64,000 bases of DNA from Rana temporaria (lineage: Eukaryota > Chordata > Amphibia > Anura > Ranidae), in NCBI RefSeq assembly GCF_905171775.1, contig NC_053489.1, positions 390,623,483-390,687,482 of the forward strand. The letters run 5' to 3'. Numbering within the stretch: the first letter of the stretch is position 1; every line of letters begins with the position of its first letter. This document shows positions 35,376 to 45,967 of the stretch, one piece after another. The notes beneath the pieces were generated by a model. That model saw nothing but the letters and a program-made list of their open reading frames with translations, was not told the origin of the DNA and did no database searches. The translations under genes and the position numbers were made by a program.

Positions 35376-36135
35376 CCAGGACGAGACTACAGTGTTCAAA
35401 CGGTTTGCCAATATTTTTGCCAGAATCTTAACGTCCACATTAATAAGAGAGATTGGACGGTAAGATTCGCATTTAGGTGGGTCCTTATGGGGTTTTAATA
35501 GAAGTACAATCAAAGCCTCTAGCATCATTGGGGGAGGGGGGGGGGTTCCCGACATCTAGAGCTTTGTTATAGGTTCGCAAAAGAAAGGGGCACAAAAGGT
35601 CTTTAAATTGTGAGTACCATTCAGTCGGGAAACCGTCTAAGCCCAGAGTCTTATGTGCAGGCATTTGTGAAATAGATGCAGCAATTTTCTCAACCGAGAT
35701 AGGTGCATCCAGCACATCACGCCCCTCCATTGACAAGGAGGGGAGAGATATGTCATTCGATTGGGAGTCATCGTAGTCAACCCTAGAGGTATACAGGTCT
35801 TTGTAAAAGCATAAAAAGGAGTCTAGGATATCCCCTGGGTTGTCACTGATGGGGCCTTGAGCAGTAAGGATACATGGGATGAAAATGGGAGAATGTTTAG
35901 GTCTAGTCAGATATGCCAAGAGACGTCCGGCTTTATTACCATGTTCAAACGATTTTTGTGTGGCATGCAACATGCGTTTTTGCGTGAGATCTAACAGACT
36001 GAGTTCATACTCCATACGGCTCTGTAATCATGCCTCCCTTGTGTCGGAGGCAGGGTTAGAGGCATAAGCAGACTTAGCACGTACCATAACAGTCTCAAGT
36101 TCTTCTGTAAGCATCCGGTTATTTTTGTATTGTAT
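35376..36135 (-). pseudogene. L1-B ORF2 fragment (linker and RT start)
   Basis: On the minus strand: VRAKSAYASNPASDTREA, a stop, then SRMEYELSLLDLTQKRMLH, the post-endonuclease linker of Tx1-like L1s; FLCFYKDLYTSRVDYDD; an RT opening LGLDGFPTEWYSQF (LGLDG for SPGPDG); and [20 protein letters not shown]. It stops abruptly at about 35376 (LNTVVS) and is thus missing the catalytic part. It continues upstream into the ORF1 fragment across a TTAA-target insert. Confidence 0.7.
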
Positions 36136-36139
36136 TTAA

Positions 36140-36662
36140 AGCAGGGGTTCACCCTAAAAAAAAAAATTCTTGGTCTACCATCCATTCCAGCATACTAGCG
36201 TCCGCTACAGTATGCCTTTATTTTATTTTTTTGGCGCTGTACTTACAGTTTAATCCTTTAGTTTAGTTTCAGACTCCCGCGGGGAGTAGGCGTAACTATG
36301 AAGAGGGGAACATGATTGACGGCCGGCTATGGCGCGTCACGCGTTCCGAAAATAGCCGAAATAGGACTTGGATCTATACGGCGCCTGCGCAGTCAGCTCC
36401 TAGTCTGTGCGCAGGCGCCATATAGCGCCGTGAAGAGCCGAGTCCTATTTCGGCTATTTTCGGAACGCGTGACGCGCCATAGCCGGCCGTCAATCATGTT
36501 CCCCTCTTCATAGGAACGCCTACTCTCCGCGGGAGTCTGAAACTAAACTAAAGGATTAAACTGTAAGTACAGTGCAAAAATAAAAAATAAAGGCATACTG
36601 TAGCTGACACTAGTATGCTGGATGGCATGGTACATAGTTGTTTTTTAGGGTGAACCTCCGCT
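36140..36662. mobile_element. TTAA-target foldback element, copy 1
   Basis: TTAA at 36136-36139 and 36663-36666; ends AGCAGGGGTTCACCCTA and TAGGGTGAACCTCCGCT. The interior is a long inverted repeat (GACGGCCGGCTATGGCGCGT and its inverse at 36470-36490) around CGCCTGCGCA and TGCGCAGGCG. The copy at 41047-41550 has the same termini and the same central design. The superfamily is probably Kolobok/T2. Confidence 0.75.
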
Positions 36663-36666
36663 TTAA

Positions 36667-37557
36667 GTAGACCGTTCTCCCGGGCCAGGCGCAGAATAGC
36701 AACTTTGTCTTGGAAGTTGAGGGTTCTTGCTATAATGGATCACGGGGGTGCTCCAGAAGGTGGGGGACACGGAGGGGTGCGGTGGGCATGCTCAATGACA
36801 TGTGAAAAGGATGGTGCATCAGTCCCAAAAATGTCTTTCAACCAATTATATAGGAATTTATCTAGGTGGGAGCCCTCCACCCTTTCAGGGAAACCAACGA
36901 AGCAGAGGTTGTTCCTCCTCGAACGATTTTCCAAATCGTAGATTTTGGCGCGGATGGCCGCCATTGTTAGGTCCCTCACTGTAACAGCTAAGGGGTGGAC
37001 AACATCCTCAAGGGAGCTGATACGTTCTCCAGCAGAGAAAAGTCCATGTGGACTGATGCAATCTGCGCAGTAAGAGAGGCCTTGCAGTCCTGTATAGCAT
37101 GCATGATGGAGGCCAGGGTTGGGCACAGCAGGAGGAGAATCAGGGCCTGAGCCATCCTCACTGTCTATGGGGGAGTCCTGAGACTGCAGGGGGTCTGGCT
37201 GTGCACCGTAGGGAGCAGGGGCAGATTCACTCACCAGAGCCTATGATTTCTTGTGAGGAGTGGAGATTGGTGGCTGCAGCAGTATGCCATTCTGCTCTGC
37301 CTGTGTCCTGGAGCCATCTGAATCAGGCCAGCTGTCCCACGGATGCTGGCGCGGGTGGCCCGTATTTCACAATGGATGCCAGCCTGGAATGTTCCCACTG
37401 CTGTGGGGAGTATTTAGAAGTTGGTCCAGTGCAAATAGGACTCAGGATGCCTGCAGGATGCCACTCAGAAGACAGAGCTGAAGTCTCACGCGTCTGCTCA
37501 CTCTGCCATCCGGACATGCCCCCCGGAAGGGACATCCTTGCCGCTCTTTTCTTCTAA
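36667..37557 (-). pseudogene. L1-B ORF1 fragment
   Basis: Minus-strand residues AKIYDLENRSRRNNLCFVGF followed by PERVEG, then VIEHAHRTP and FQDKVAILRLARENGLL, are the RRM and start of the C-terminal domain of L1 ORF1p. ORF1 is cut at the TTAA insert, and the sequence beyond that insert is ORF2 linker, so the end of ORF1 and the endonuclease are deleted. Upstream to 37557 there is poorly conserved sequence, probably the N-terminal region. Confidence 0.7.
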
Positions 37558-37558
37558 T

Positions 37559-38035
37559 TTTAATGAGTGGCCACGTGTCTTGTTAAACTCCCTTCCACAA
37601 AAAGTTTTATTCCTATTGTGGGGTCACCAGTATGGTATTTATGAATTGAAATCATATCCCCTCTCAAGCATCTCTTCTCCAGAGAGAATAAGTTCAGTGC
37701 TCCCAACCTTTCCTCATAACTAACATCCTCCAGACCCTTTATTAGCCTTGTTGCCCTTTTTTTGTACTCGCTTCATTTCCAGTACATCCTTCCTGAGGAC
37801 TGGTGCCCAGAACTGGACAGCATACTCTAGGTGCGGCTGGACCAGAGTCTTGTAGAGCGAGAGAATTATTGTTTTATCTCTTAAAGTTGATCCCCTTTTT
37901 AATGCATGCCAATATTCTGTTTGCTTTGTTAGCGGCAGCTTGGCATTGCATGCTATTACAGAGCCTAACATATACTAGAACCACCAGGTCCTTTTCCATT
38001 CTAGATTCCCCCAGAGGTTACCCCCCCCCAGCACA
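37559..38035 (-). pseudogene. CR1-like LINE ORF2 C-terminal fragment
   Basis: On the minus strand: KTIILSLYKTLVQPHLEYAV then QFWAPVLRKDVLEMKRVQKK, and, after a frame change, SYEERLGALNLFSLEKRCLRGDMISIHKY. This is the highly conserved C-terminal domain of CR1. It ends at the L1-B fragment boundary. A C run (38020-38029) lies at its upstream edge. Confidence 0.75.
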
Positions 38036-38744
38036 GTATTTTGTATGTTTTTAAATCCATGTTCCTGACAATGCAGTCATTGACATCCTTTCTTTGCCTG
38101 CCCATGGGAACTCTACTCCTCACTACAGGAGGGAGGTTAGATCCACTACCTAGACACCATTATTCACAGATTTCCCTAGCTAGTAACCCTCATATTGAGT
38201 TTGTATATGCCCTTCCTCCCAGTGCCATGGTTGAGTATTACCCAGGAAAATTATTATTTTCCTTGCACATAATTGGGTTTTCTTTACAAAGTGAAGCTTT
38301 ACCACATTCACTAAGCACTGGTGAAAATGAGAGCAACTGCACTTACAAAGTGCGCAGTCTATTTGCTTTTAGTAAATAAACCCCAGTGTCTCATTTGGGA
38401 GATTTTCCTTCACTTCCTGTCCTATAGCCAAAACAGGGGGAAGAGGAAATCCCTGATTGTCACTAGAACTAGTGTCTCCATTGGAAGATTCCCCCTCTGT
38501 TACGTGTAGCAAGGTGCTGGACCTCAACAATATGGAGGCGGAGACAGTGTCCTTTGTTGTTCCACTCTCTACTGTGATGCTGATATTATGATGCACTATC
38601 CCCTTCTGCCAGCAGGGAGAGAGCCATAGCCAACCTCTCCATAGACTTCAATGCAAAGCGCTGAGATCCATGGGAGTTGTAGTTCAAGACAGCAGCCACA
38701 CAATGGGGCCAATGGATTCTTTACACTACAGTTTCCAAGAGGCA
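38036..38744. other. unassigned repeats, no gene
   Basis: The segment 38398-38490 (CCTTCACTTCCTGTCCTATA, then AGAACTAGTGTCTCC) is related to 18729-18850, so it is interspersed. The part 38500-38744 and its continuation after the hAT element (40270 on) have no recognised family. Confidence 0.35.
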
Positions 38745-38752
38745 CTGAGGAG

Positions 38753-40261
38753 TAGGGTGACCACATTTCCAAACTGCCATTAAGCGTCAATTTTGCCAAT
38801 GACTAGGGGGGGGGGTTGTGTTGAATGTAGTCTCAGGGTTGACGGGATTTTCGGCGGCGAGTGATTTGTTGGGTGAATGGCTGGTTTAGCACTTATATCA
38901 TCCCAACACCCTGCTTATATTATCACTTATACATTGTAATAATAGACCCCCTTCCCTTAGTACAGACCCCCCTCCCTCATTATAGACCCCCCTCCACTAA
39001 CTATAGACCTCCCCCTCAGTACGGACCCCCCCTCTCCACTAAGTATAGGCCCCTTCCCTCAGTACAGACCCTCCTCCACTAACTATAGACCCCCTCCCTC
39101 AGTACGGACCCCCCCTCCACTGAGTATAGACCACCCTTGATCAGTATGGACCCCCCTCTCCACTAACCATAGACCACCCTCCCTCAGTATGAACCCCCCT
39201 CCAGTAAGTATAGACCCCCTCCACTAAGTATATACCCCCTCAGTAAAGACCCCCCTCTCCACCAAGTATAGACTCCCCTCCCTCAGTACAGACTCCCCCT
39301 TCAGTATAGACCCCCACTAAATACAGACCCCTCCTTCATCAGTATAGACTAATTATAGATCCCCTCCCTCAGTATAGACCCCCCTAAGTATAGACCCCCT
39401 ACTAAGTACAGACCCCCTCAGTACAGACCCCCCCCACTGAATACAGACCCTCCCACAGTACAGACCCCCCACAGTACAGACCCCCCTCATTACAGACCCC
39501 CCACAGTACTGACCCCCCACAGTACTGACCCCCCACAGTACTGACCCCCACTAAGTGCAGACCCCCCACAAAGTACAGACCCCCCACAGTACTGATCCCC
39601 CTCCCTTAGTACAGACCCCTACCCTCACCCCCACTGAGTACAGACTCCCCCACAGTGCTGATCCCCCTTACACTTTTTCTAGTAGAGAGGTGGGGGTCGG
39701 AAATGTGCTGGGGGCATTTTTTTACCTTTTTCCTGATCACTGTTTCTACATATATATAATAATATAAGCTTAGAACAGACCTCAGATCAGCGCCGGGAAT
39801 GCACAGCAGTGTCCCTCCTCTGGCTCCTGTGAATTTGTAAACAGCTGAGTAGGGGGAGGTGGCTTCGGTCCACTCTGCAGTATGAGGCAGGGAGACATCC
39901 AGGGGCAGAGCCGCGGAGATCGCAACCCAGACTGCAGTGCCGGTGGATTTGTGTCTTTGAGGCTGCCCCCACTAACAGCCTCGTCCGGCATGGTGGAGAG
40001 CCTTAGGCCTGAAGGAGGAAAAAGTTAACTAACTCCTTCTCTGCTTTGCATGCTGGGCAGAGTCGCGGCTGTGAGGTCACTGCGGCCAGGTGGCTCTAGC
40101 AAACAGTGACCAGAGTCTCAGGTAGAGCTGGAGGCGGAGCCAGTGCCAGCGCTGTAGCAAGGTTTCATTCCTGGACACTGTATTGTCCCGGAATGAAGGT
40201 GCCCGACAAACCTGCTAATTGCGGGATTGTCCCGGGCAATCCGGGACACATGGACACTCTA
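38753..40261. mobile_element. hAT-type element with a minisatellite
   Basis: Ends TAGGGTGACCACATTTCC and ACATGGACACTCTA; 8 bp duplications CTGAGGAG and CTGAGGAA (38745-38752, 40262-40269; 7 of 8). The left end matches the start of the element at 57995 (TAGGGTGACCAGACATCC). GGGATTGTCCCGGGCAATCC near the right end continues the terminal region. No transposase frame is present. Confidence 0.75.
38945..39670. repeat. minisatellite, about 18-20 bp unit
   Basis: Variants of CAGTACAGACCCCCCTCC and ACTAAGTATAGACCCCCTCC repeat about forty times with length drift. The centre is more regular (CCCCCCACAGTACTGA near 39500-39545). It lies wholly inside the hAT element. Confidence 0.85.
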
Positions 40262-40269
40262 CTGAGGAA

Positions 40270-41042
40270 CAAGGGGAGTGGTGAGATGGCTTTAACTGAA
40301 CTGCTCGGAAAACTTTGCACTCTTGGGGCCAAGGAACTGAGGCATGCACATCTGCAGCATGCTGACCGACTGTTTTAGGGCCAGACCAGTGGAACTGAAC
40401 CAGAGGGCCAGGAAGAAAGAGACACCCTGAGCCGCACAGACCATAGTGAATACACTGCACCATTGCCACCAGGAGACCAGAGTTTCCTTGCACCCTTTGC
40501 TTCCTACAGTCAGACTCCAAAGGCATTCTAGAGAGAAAGAGACAATGCGCCCCATTCCACAGCGAAAGCTTGCAATTGCACTGCAGGAACTGGTGAGAGG
40601 GCTTATCACTCATCATTCACTTCTTAAAGGGCCCTAACGTTAGCCAGCAAAAAAAACAACTTTAAAATGGCTGCCCTTTCCATTAATCCATCCTACAAGC
40701 CCTTTCTTGTTCCCCTTTTCTCCTATCTACCATTTTTCCTATGGACAGTGATACCCAGTCAGTCTATGCCTTGCATTTATGCCCTCTGGCAGTATAGTTT
40801 CTGTTTTGGGTAGATTAAGCTTATTACTGCTCACTGGTACACTTAAGGTGGCCTTGCTACTATTTATGCTGATCTGAACACCAAGTGTCATTGTATGCTT
40901 AGTCCTTATTACTTAGCATCTTGTATGTTAAAACGTGTTTCTATTATTGTTAATCCAACCTTATGCTTGCCTTGTTACCAACCTTGTTTATTGAATGCAG
41001 TTCACCGAAAATGCTATTATAAAAAATGCTTTTGAGCCCAAA
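40270..41042. other. no gene seen
   Basis: No recognised transposon end or coding exon. The open frame on the minus strand at 40215-40616 crosses the hAT boundary and has no family resemblance. The interval ends at the TTAA of the next element. Confidence 0.4.
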
Positions 41043-41046
41043 TTAA

Positions 41047-41550
41047 AGCGGTAGTTCACCCTCACTCACATGATTTTACCATCGAGACAGGCATTGTAGC
41101 GCGAGCTACAGTATGCCTGTCCCGATTTTTTTAACCCCGGACTCACCTTGTAATCGTACATTGTAGATTTCGGCTCCCGCGGGGAATGGGCGTGCCTATG
41201 GAGAGGGAGGATGATTGACGGCCGGCCCTGGCACGTCACTCTCCCCGAAGACAGCCGGAGTAGGTCTCGGCTCTTCACGGCGCCTGCGCACAGGCTATGC
41301 GCAGGCGCCGTGAAGAGCCAAGCCTATTTCGGCTATTTCCGGAGAAGCGTGACGCGCCAGAGCCGGCCGTCAATCATCCTCCGTCTCCATAGGCACGCCC
41401 ATTCCCCGGTATCTTCGTATGTACGAGTACAAGGTGAGTACGGGGGTAAAAAAATCGGGACAGGCATACTGTAGCTCGCGCTACAATGCCTGATTTTATG
41501 GTAGAAGAAAAAAAAAATTTTTTTTTGCGTTCATAGGGTGAACCCCCGCT
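41047..41550. mobile_element. TTAA-target foldback element, copy 2
   Basis: TTAA at 41043-41046 and 41551-41554; ends AGCGGTAGTTCACCCT and AGGGTGAACCCCCGCT. The core GGCGCCTGCGCACAGGCTAT lies between inverted arms (GACGGCCGGCCCTGGCACGT versus its inverse near 41370). It is a relative of 36140-36662. Confidence 0.75.
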
Positions 41551-41564
41551 TTAAGTTAGCCCAT

Positions 41565-41932
41565 CCCCAAGCACTGAACTTATTCTCTCTGGAGAAGAGA
41601 CGCTTGAGAGGGGATATGATATAAATTTACAAATATCATACTGGTGACCCCACAATAGGGATAAAACCTTTACGCAGAAGGAAGTTTAATAAGACATGTG
41701 GCCACAAAGAAAAGAGGTTTAATAAGACACATGGCCATAAAGAAAAGAGGTTTAACCTTAAACTGCGTAGAGGGTTCTTTATTGTAAGAGCGGCAAGGAT
41801 GTGGAATTCCCTTCCACAGGCGGTGGTCTAAGCGGGGAGCATCGAAAGTTTAAAAAAAATAGGGATATAAAATGTAATACTGACATATAATCACACACAT
41901 AGGTTGGACTTGATGAACTTTATTAGCCAGAT
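41565..41932 (+). pseudogene. CR1-like LINE 3' end, split by MITE 7
   Basis: The + strand shows decayed LFSLEKRRLRG-like text (TTATTCTCTCTGGAGAAGAG), KYHTGDPTIG, FFIVRAARMWNSLPQAVV, and then the 3' UTR AGGTTGGACTTGATGAACTT. After the MITE it resumes TCTTTTTTTCAACCTCACCT up to about 42665. A 42 bp direct duplication (AAAGAAAAGAGGTTTAA) lies at 41706-41755. It is related to the 37559-38035 fragment. Confidence 0.7.
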
Positions 41933-42626
41933 TCACGTAGGCGGGCGCAACGTTAGGCAGGCGTAGCGTATGGCATATACGCTACGCCGCCGTAAGTTAG
42001 AGAGGCAAGTGCTGTATTCACAAAGCACTTGCCCCCTAAGTTACGGCGGCGTATCGTAAATGGGGCCGGCGTAAGCGCGCCTAATTCAAATGAGCATGGG
42101 GGGGCGTGTTTTATGTAAATTATTGGTGACCCGACGTGATTGACATTTTTACGAACGGCGCATGCGCCGTCCGTGTACATATCCCAGTGTGCATTACTCC
42201 AAAGTACGCCCAGCCCCATTCACGGACGACTTACGCAAACGACGTAAAATTTAAAAATTTCGACACGGGGAACGACGGCCATACTTAACATTGACTAGGC
42301 CAGCTATTTGTTCGACTAATTTTATGCCGGAAAAAGCCATACGTAAACGACGTAAAAAAAATGCGCCGGGCGCACGTACGTTCATGAATCGGCGTATCTA
42401 ATCATTTACATATTCTACGCCGAACTCAACGGAAGCGCCACCTAGCAGGCCAGCGTAAATATGCACCCTAAGATACGACGGCGTAGGAGACTTACGCCGC
42501 TCGTATCTTAGCCTAATTTAAGTGTATCTGGTTTCCAGAATACACTTAAATTTAGGACGGCGTAGATTCAGAGTTACATGGGCGTATCTACTGATACGCC
42601 GGTGTAAAGCTACCTGAATCTAGCTA
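41933..42626. mobile_element. Harbinger-type MITE 7
   Basis: Starts TTAGCCAGATTCACGTAGGC and ends CCTGAATCTAGCTA. The interior follows MITE 3 on the left (GAGAGGCAAGTGCTGTATTC) and MITE 10 inverted on the right. It is inserted within the 3'UTR of a CR1 LINE. Confidence 0.75.
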
Positions 42627-42687
42627 TATGTCTTTTTTTCAACCTCACCTACTATGTAAATAAAACTAAGTGGAAGTAAAGTCCCAG

Positions 42688-43318
42688 GGGTAGATTCACA
42701 TACAATTAGATCGGCGCAGCGTAAGTGTATCTCTGGCGGCGGAATTCAAATCGGCGATTAGGGGGCGTGTTTTCATTTAAATGAAGCGCGTCCCCGCGCC
42801 GAATGAACTGCGCATGCTCCGTTTCTAAATTTCCCGCCGTGCATTGCGCTAAATGACGTTGCAACGACGTCATTTTTTTTAACTTAGACGTGAATTACGT
42901 CCATCCTGATTCACGGACGACTTACGCAAAAAATTTAAAAAATTCAAATTTCGACGCGGGAACGACGGCCATACTTAACATGACAAGTCTAACTATACGC
43001 CACAAAATACCAGCTTTAACTATACGCCGGAAAAAGCCGACTAGAGACGACGTAATAGAATGCGACGGCCGCGCGTACGATCGTGGATCGACGGAAATAG
43101 CTAATTTGCATACCCAACACGGAAAACGACGAGAACTCCACCCAGCGGACGCCGAAGTATTGCATCTACGATCCGAAGGCGTACGAAGCCGTACGCCTGT
43201 CGGATCGAACCCAGATGCCGTTGTATCTTGGTTTGAGGATTCAAACTAAAGATACGACGTGGGTAATTTGAAAGTATCAGTAGATACGCCGGCGTATTCG
43301 CTCTGAGGATCTGGCCCC
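42688..43318. mobile_element. Harbinger-type MITE 8
   Basis: GGGTAGATTCACATACAATT at left and GAGGATCTGGCCCC at right, flanked by CAG (42685-42687, 43319-43321). The left subterminal part (GATCGGCGCAGCGTAAG) differs from the right, so it may be a chimera of two MITE subfamilies. Confidence 0.7.
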
Positions 43319-43321
43319 CAG

Positions 43322-43570
43322 TGTCTGTCTCTACGTCGGCCCAATCCACAAATACTTCTCCAGTGCTCCTTTTATCCAGTGCTCAAATAAAAAGATGCAT
43401 TTACCAGAATGTCATGTCCACCTGTCTATAAAGCTGTCAACTCCCCTTTTGCCATCATCCATTCCAATTACCACATAGAATGGCCCAGAATAAGTATGGA
43501 AAGAGGAACACTCATATAGTGTGAATCGGTAAAAAAAAAAATTATTGGAAAACTGCTTACATCTTTATAC
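43322..43570. other. no gene seen
   Basis: Short interval between MITE 8 and the 3' end of L1-C, with an A run at 43532-43542 that may be near the L1 end. Nothing else was recognised. Confidence 0.35.
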
Positions 43571-45662
43571 TTCAATACTTTTTTTAATTATTTCCATTCA
43601 AATACAAAAAGTTACATATCCATATTTTACGATCCATACATTTTTATGTGCTTACAAAAAATTAATTACATAGACTAAAATATCCATTAATCCCATTCCC
43701 CCCCCCCCCCCCCCCCCATCTTACTTCTAAAGTGCATACAAGTTTTATTCATGTTTCTTTCTTAGTTTATCCTTTACAAGTTTTTTCTCTCTTCATTAAA
43801 GTGAGTGGCCTATTTTACACAACCAGTGCTCCCATATTGCTTTAAATTTTTTGAGGTTTCCACGTCTAATCCATGTTCCTCTCTCCTTCCCTATTGTGTT
43901 ATTTACTGTATTAACCCATTCCGTTACTGTGGGTGGATTTTGTGCTTGCCATTTTAATGCTATCAATTTCCTCGCCTGAAACAGGCATCTTGTCCCTTTG
44001 CCCCATTCTCTCCTCAATGCAACCCAATAGGCAAACCCTGGCCTCAAGTTCCAGAGTGGTCCCAAAGGTTACATTTATAATGTCCAGAATCTTAACCCAA
44101 TATCTATGCAATTTTGGGCATTTCCACATCATGTGAATAAGATCGCCTGTATTTTGACATCTGGGGCATTTATCATCTGACTTCCTTCCAAAGCTATATA
44201 ATTTCTTGGGTGTATAATAAACCCTATGGACCAAAAATAAATGAGAGACTTTTGTGATGGGGCTAATGAAACCACTGTCCCCAATTCCAGTATCCTATCC
44301 CATTGATCATTCGTTATGAGGCCAACATCCTTCTCCCATCTCTGTTTATTCCTACTCAGCTTCCCTCTTCCTATAAGCCGATCACTGATCTGTTCATATA
44401 ATTCTGAGATGAGGCCTTTCAAGACCCCCAACTTGATTAATCTTTGAAAATGTATGAGCTTTTGCCACTTTACCGGCTGTAACTTAAATTGGACTTGTAG
44501 TGCATGTCTAACCTGCAAAAAAGTAAAAAACATGAAGTTTGGAATACAATATTCACTACTTAGCTCTGAGAAGGATTTTAATGTACATCCTGTGTACAAT
44601 TGTACCAGTCTGGTTATCCCACGTTAACCATTCTTTTAATTTCCCCATAGCCAAGATTTATTTTACGTTCTTATTTTCCCACAATGGGGAATATTCTGTT
44701 GGTCCTTTATAGCCCAGAGACCGTTTTCCTGCTTGCCATATTCTTACAATCATCTTTACTGTTGGACTTTTTACCGAGAAAGAGTTGGCCTCTAGGGTCT
44801 CTATTACAGATCTATGCGGGGACCCTACTAACATAATTTTCCCGCTTGCACTTCCTCCTCCCTCTATACTGCACCCCCCCAGATGCTGTAGCTGTGCCGC
44901 CAAGAAATAACTATAAGGGTGTGGGACCACCAGCCCTCCTCTATTTGTTGGTAATTGCAACGTTTGGAGGCTAATCCTTGCTTTTCCCTTTTTCCAAATT
45001 AGAGTCCTAAAAAGGGTCTCTATCTTTTTGAACCATAGGTTGTCAATCCATACTGGGGAATTATGAAGTACATAGAGCAATTGTGGCATCCAGATCATTT
45101 TAATAAGATTACTACGACTGGCTACCGAGAGTGGAAGACGTCCCCATATATCCGCTTTACGTTTAAATTTACCCAAGAGTGGCTCTAAATTGTTATTTAT
45201 GAATTGTTCTGGGTTTCGTGTTACCACGATTCCCAAATAATCCATCTTCTCCCCTATTTTTAATTTTGGGATTCCCACTCCCTCCATGTTGCTTACCAAA
45301 TCCACTGGCAAAAGTGTAGATTTTTCCCAGTTTATTACCAGGCCCGAGTATCGTCCAAACGCTTCTACTGTTTGCACTGCAATTTTGAGAGAGGTTGTAG
45401 AATTTCCCAAAAAAAGGAGGATTTCGTCCGCATAAAGCGCAAATTTTTTCCTCCTCTGCTCCTCTCTGGAACCCCTGTATATCCTGTCTGGATATAATTG
45501 CAATTGCCAATGGCTCAATTGCCAGGGCAAATAGGAGGGGGGATAGGGGACATCCCTGTCTCGTCCCCCTTTCCAGTCCAAACGACTGTGAGTGTTCATT
45601 ATTAATTCTTATTTTTGCACTTGGGGAATTATACAGTAACTTTTTTCCACTTAATATAGGAT

Positions 45663-45967
45663 TGTAAGGATTGTTTTTATTTACTGCCGTGGAATGTTAT
45701 TTATTGTGTATGGACCGCAGCTGCAGAGGCTTGTCAGGTCTAACCACCAGGTCACTCTCAATTTAGTTTAGAAAGTTTGGGGTTAAATCATCATATCCTC
45801 TAACCGATACCAACTCAAACTAGCTTATTACCTCATAAGCTGAAAAGGAAGGAATAATGAGTATACTCTTTTATGTGGACTATTAAGCGGATATTGAGAT
45901 ATTGATATTAGTGCATATACATCCTCAATAGATAGAAACTATATTGTTACTTCACAATAGAGTGGAT
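45663..45967 (-). repeat. inverted fragment of the gypsy LTR (U5 side)
   Basis: Matches 50769-51073 in inverse orientation over 305 bp with a few substitutions and short gaps. Breakpoint with gag at about 45967/45968 (GAGTGGAT|AACC). Since it begins with the exact processed LTR end next to the target duplication, it was joined by integration and not added later. Confidence 0.85.
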
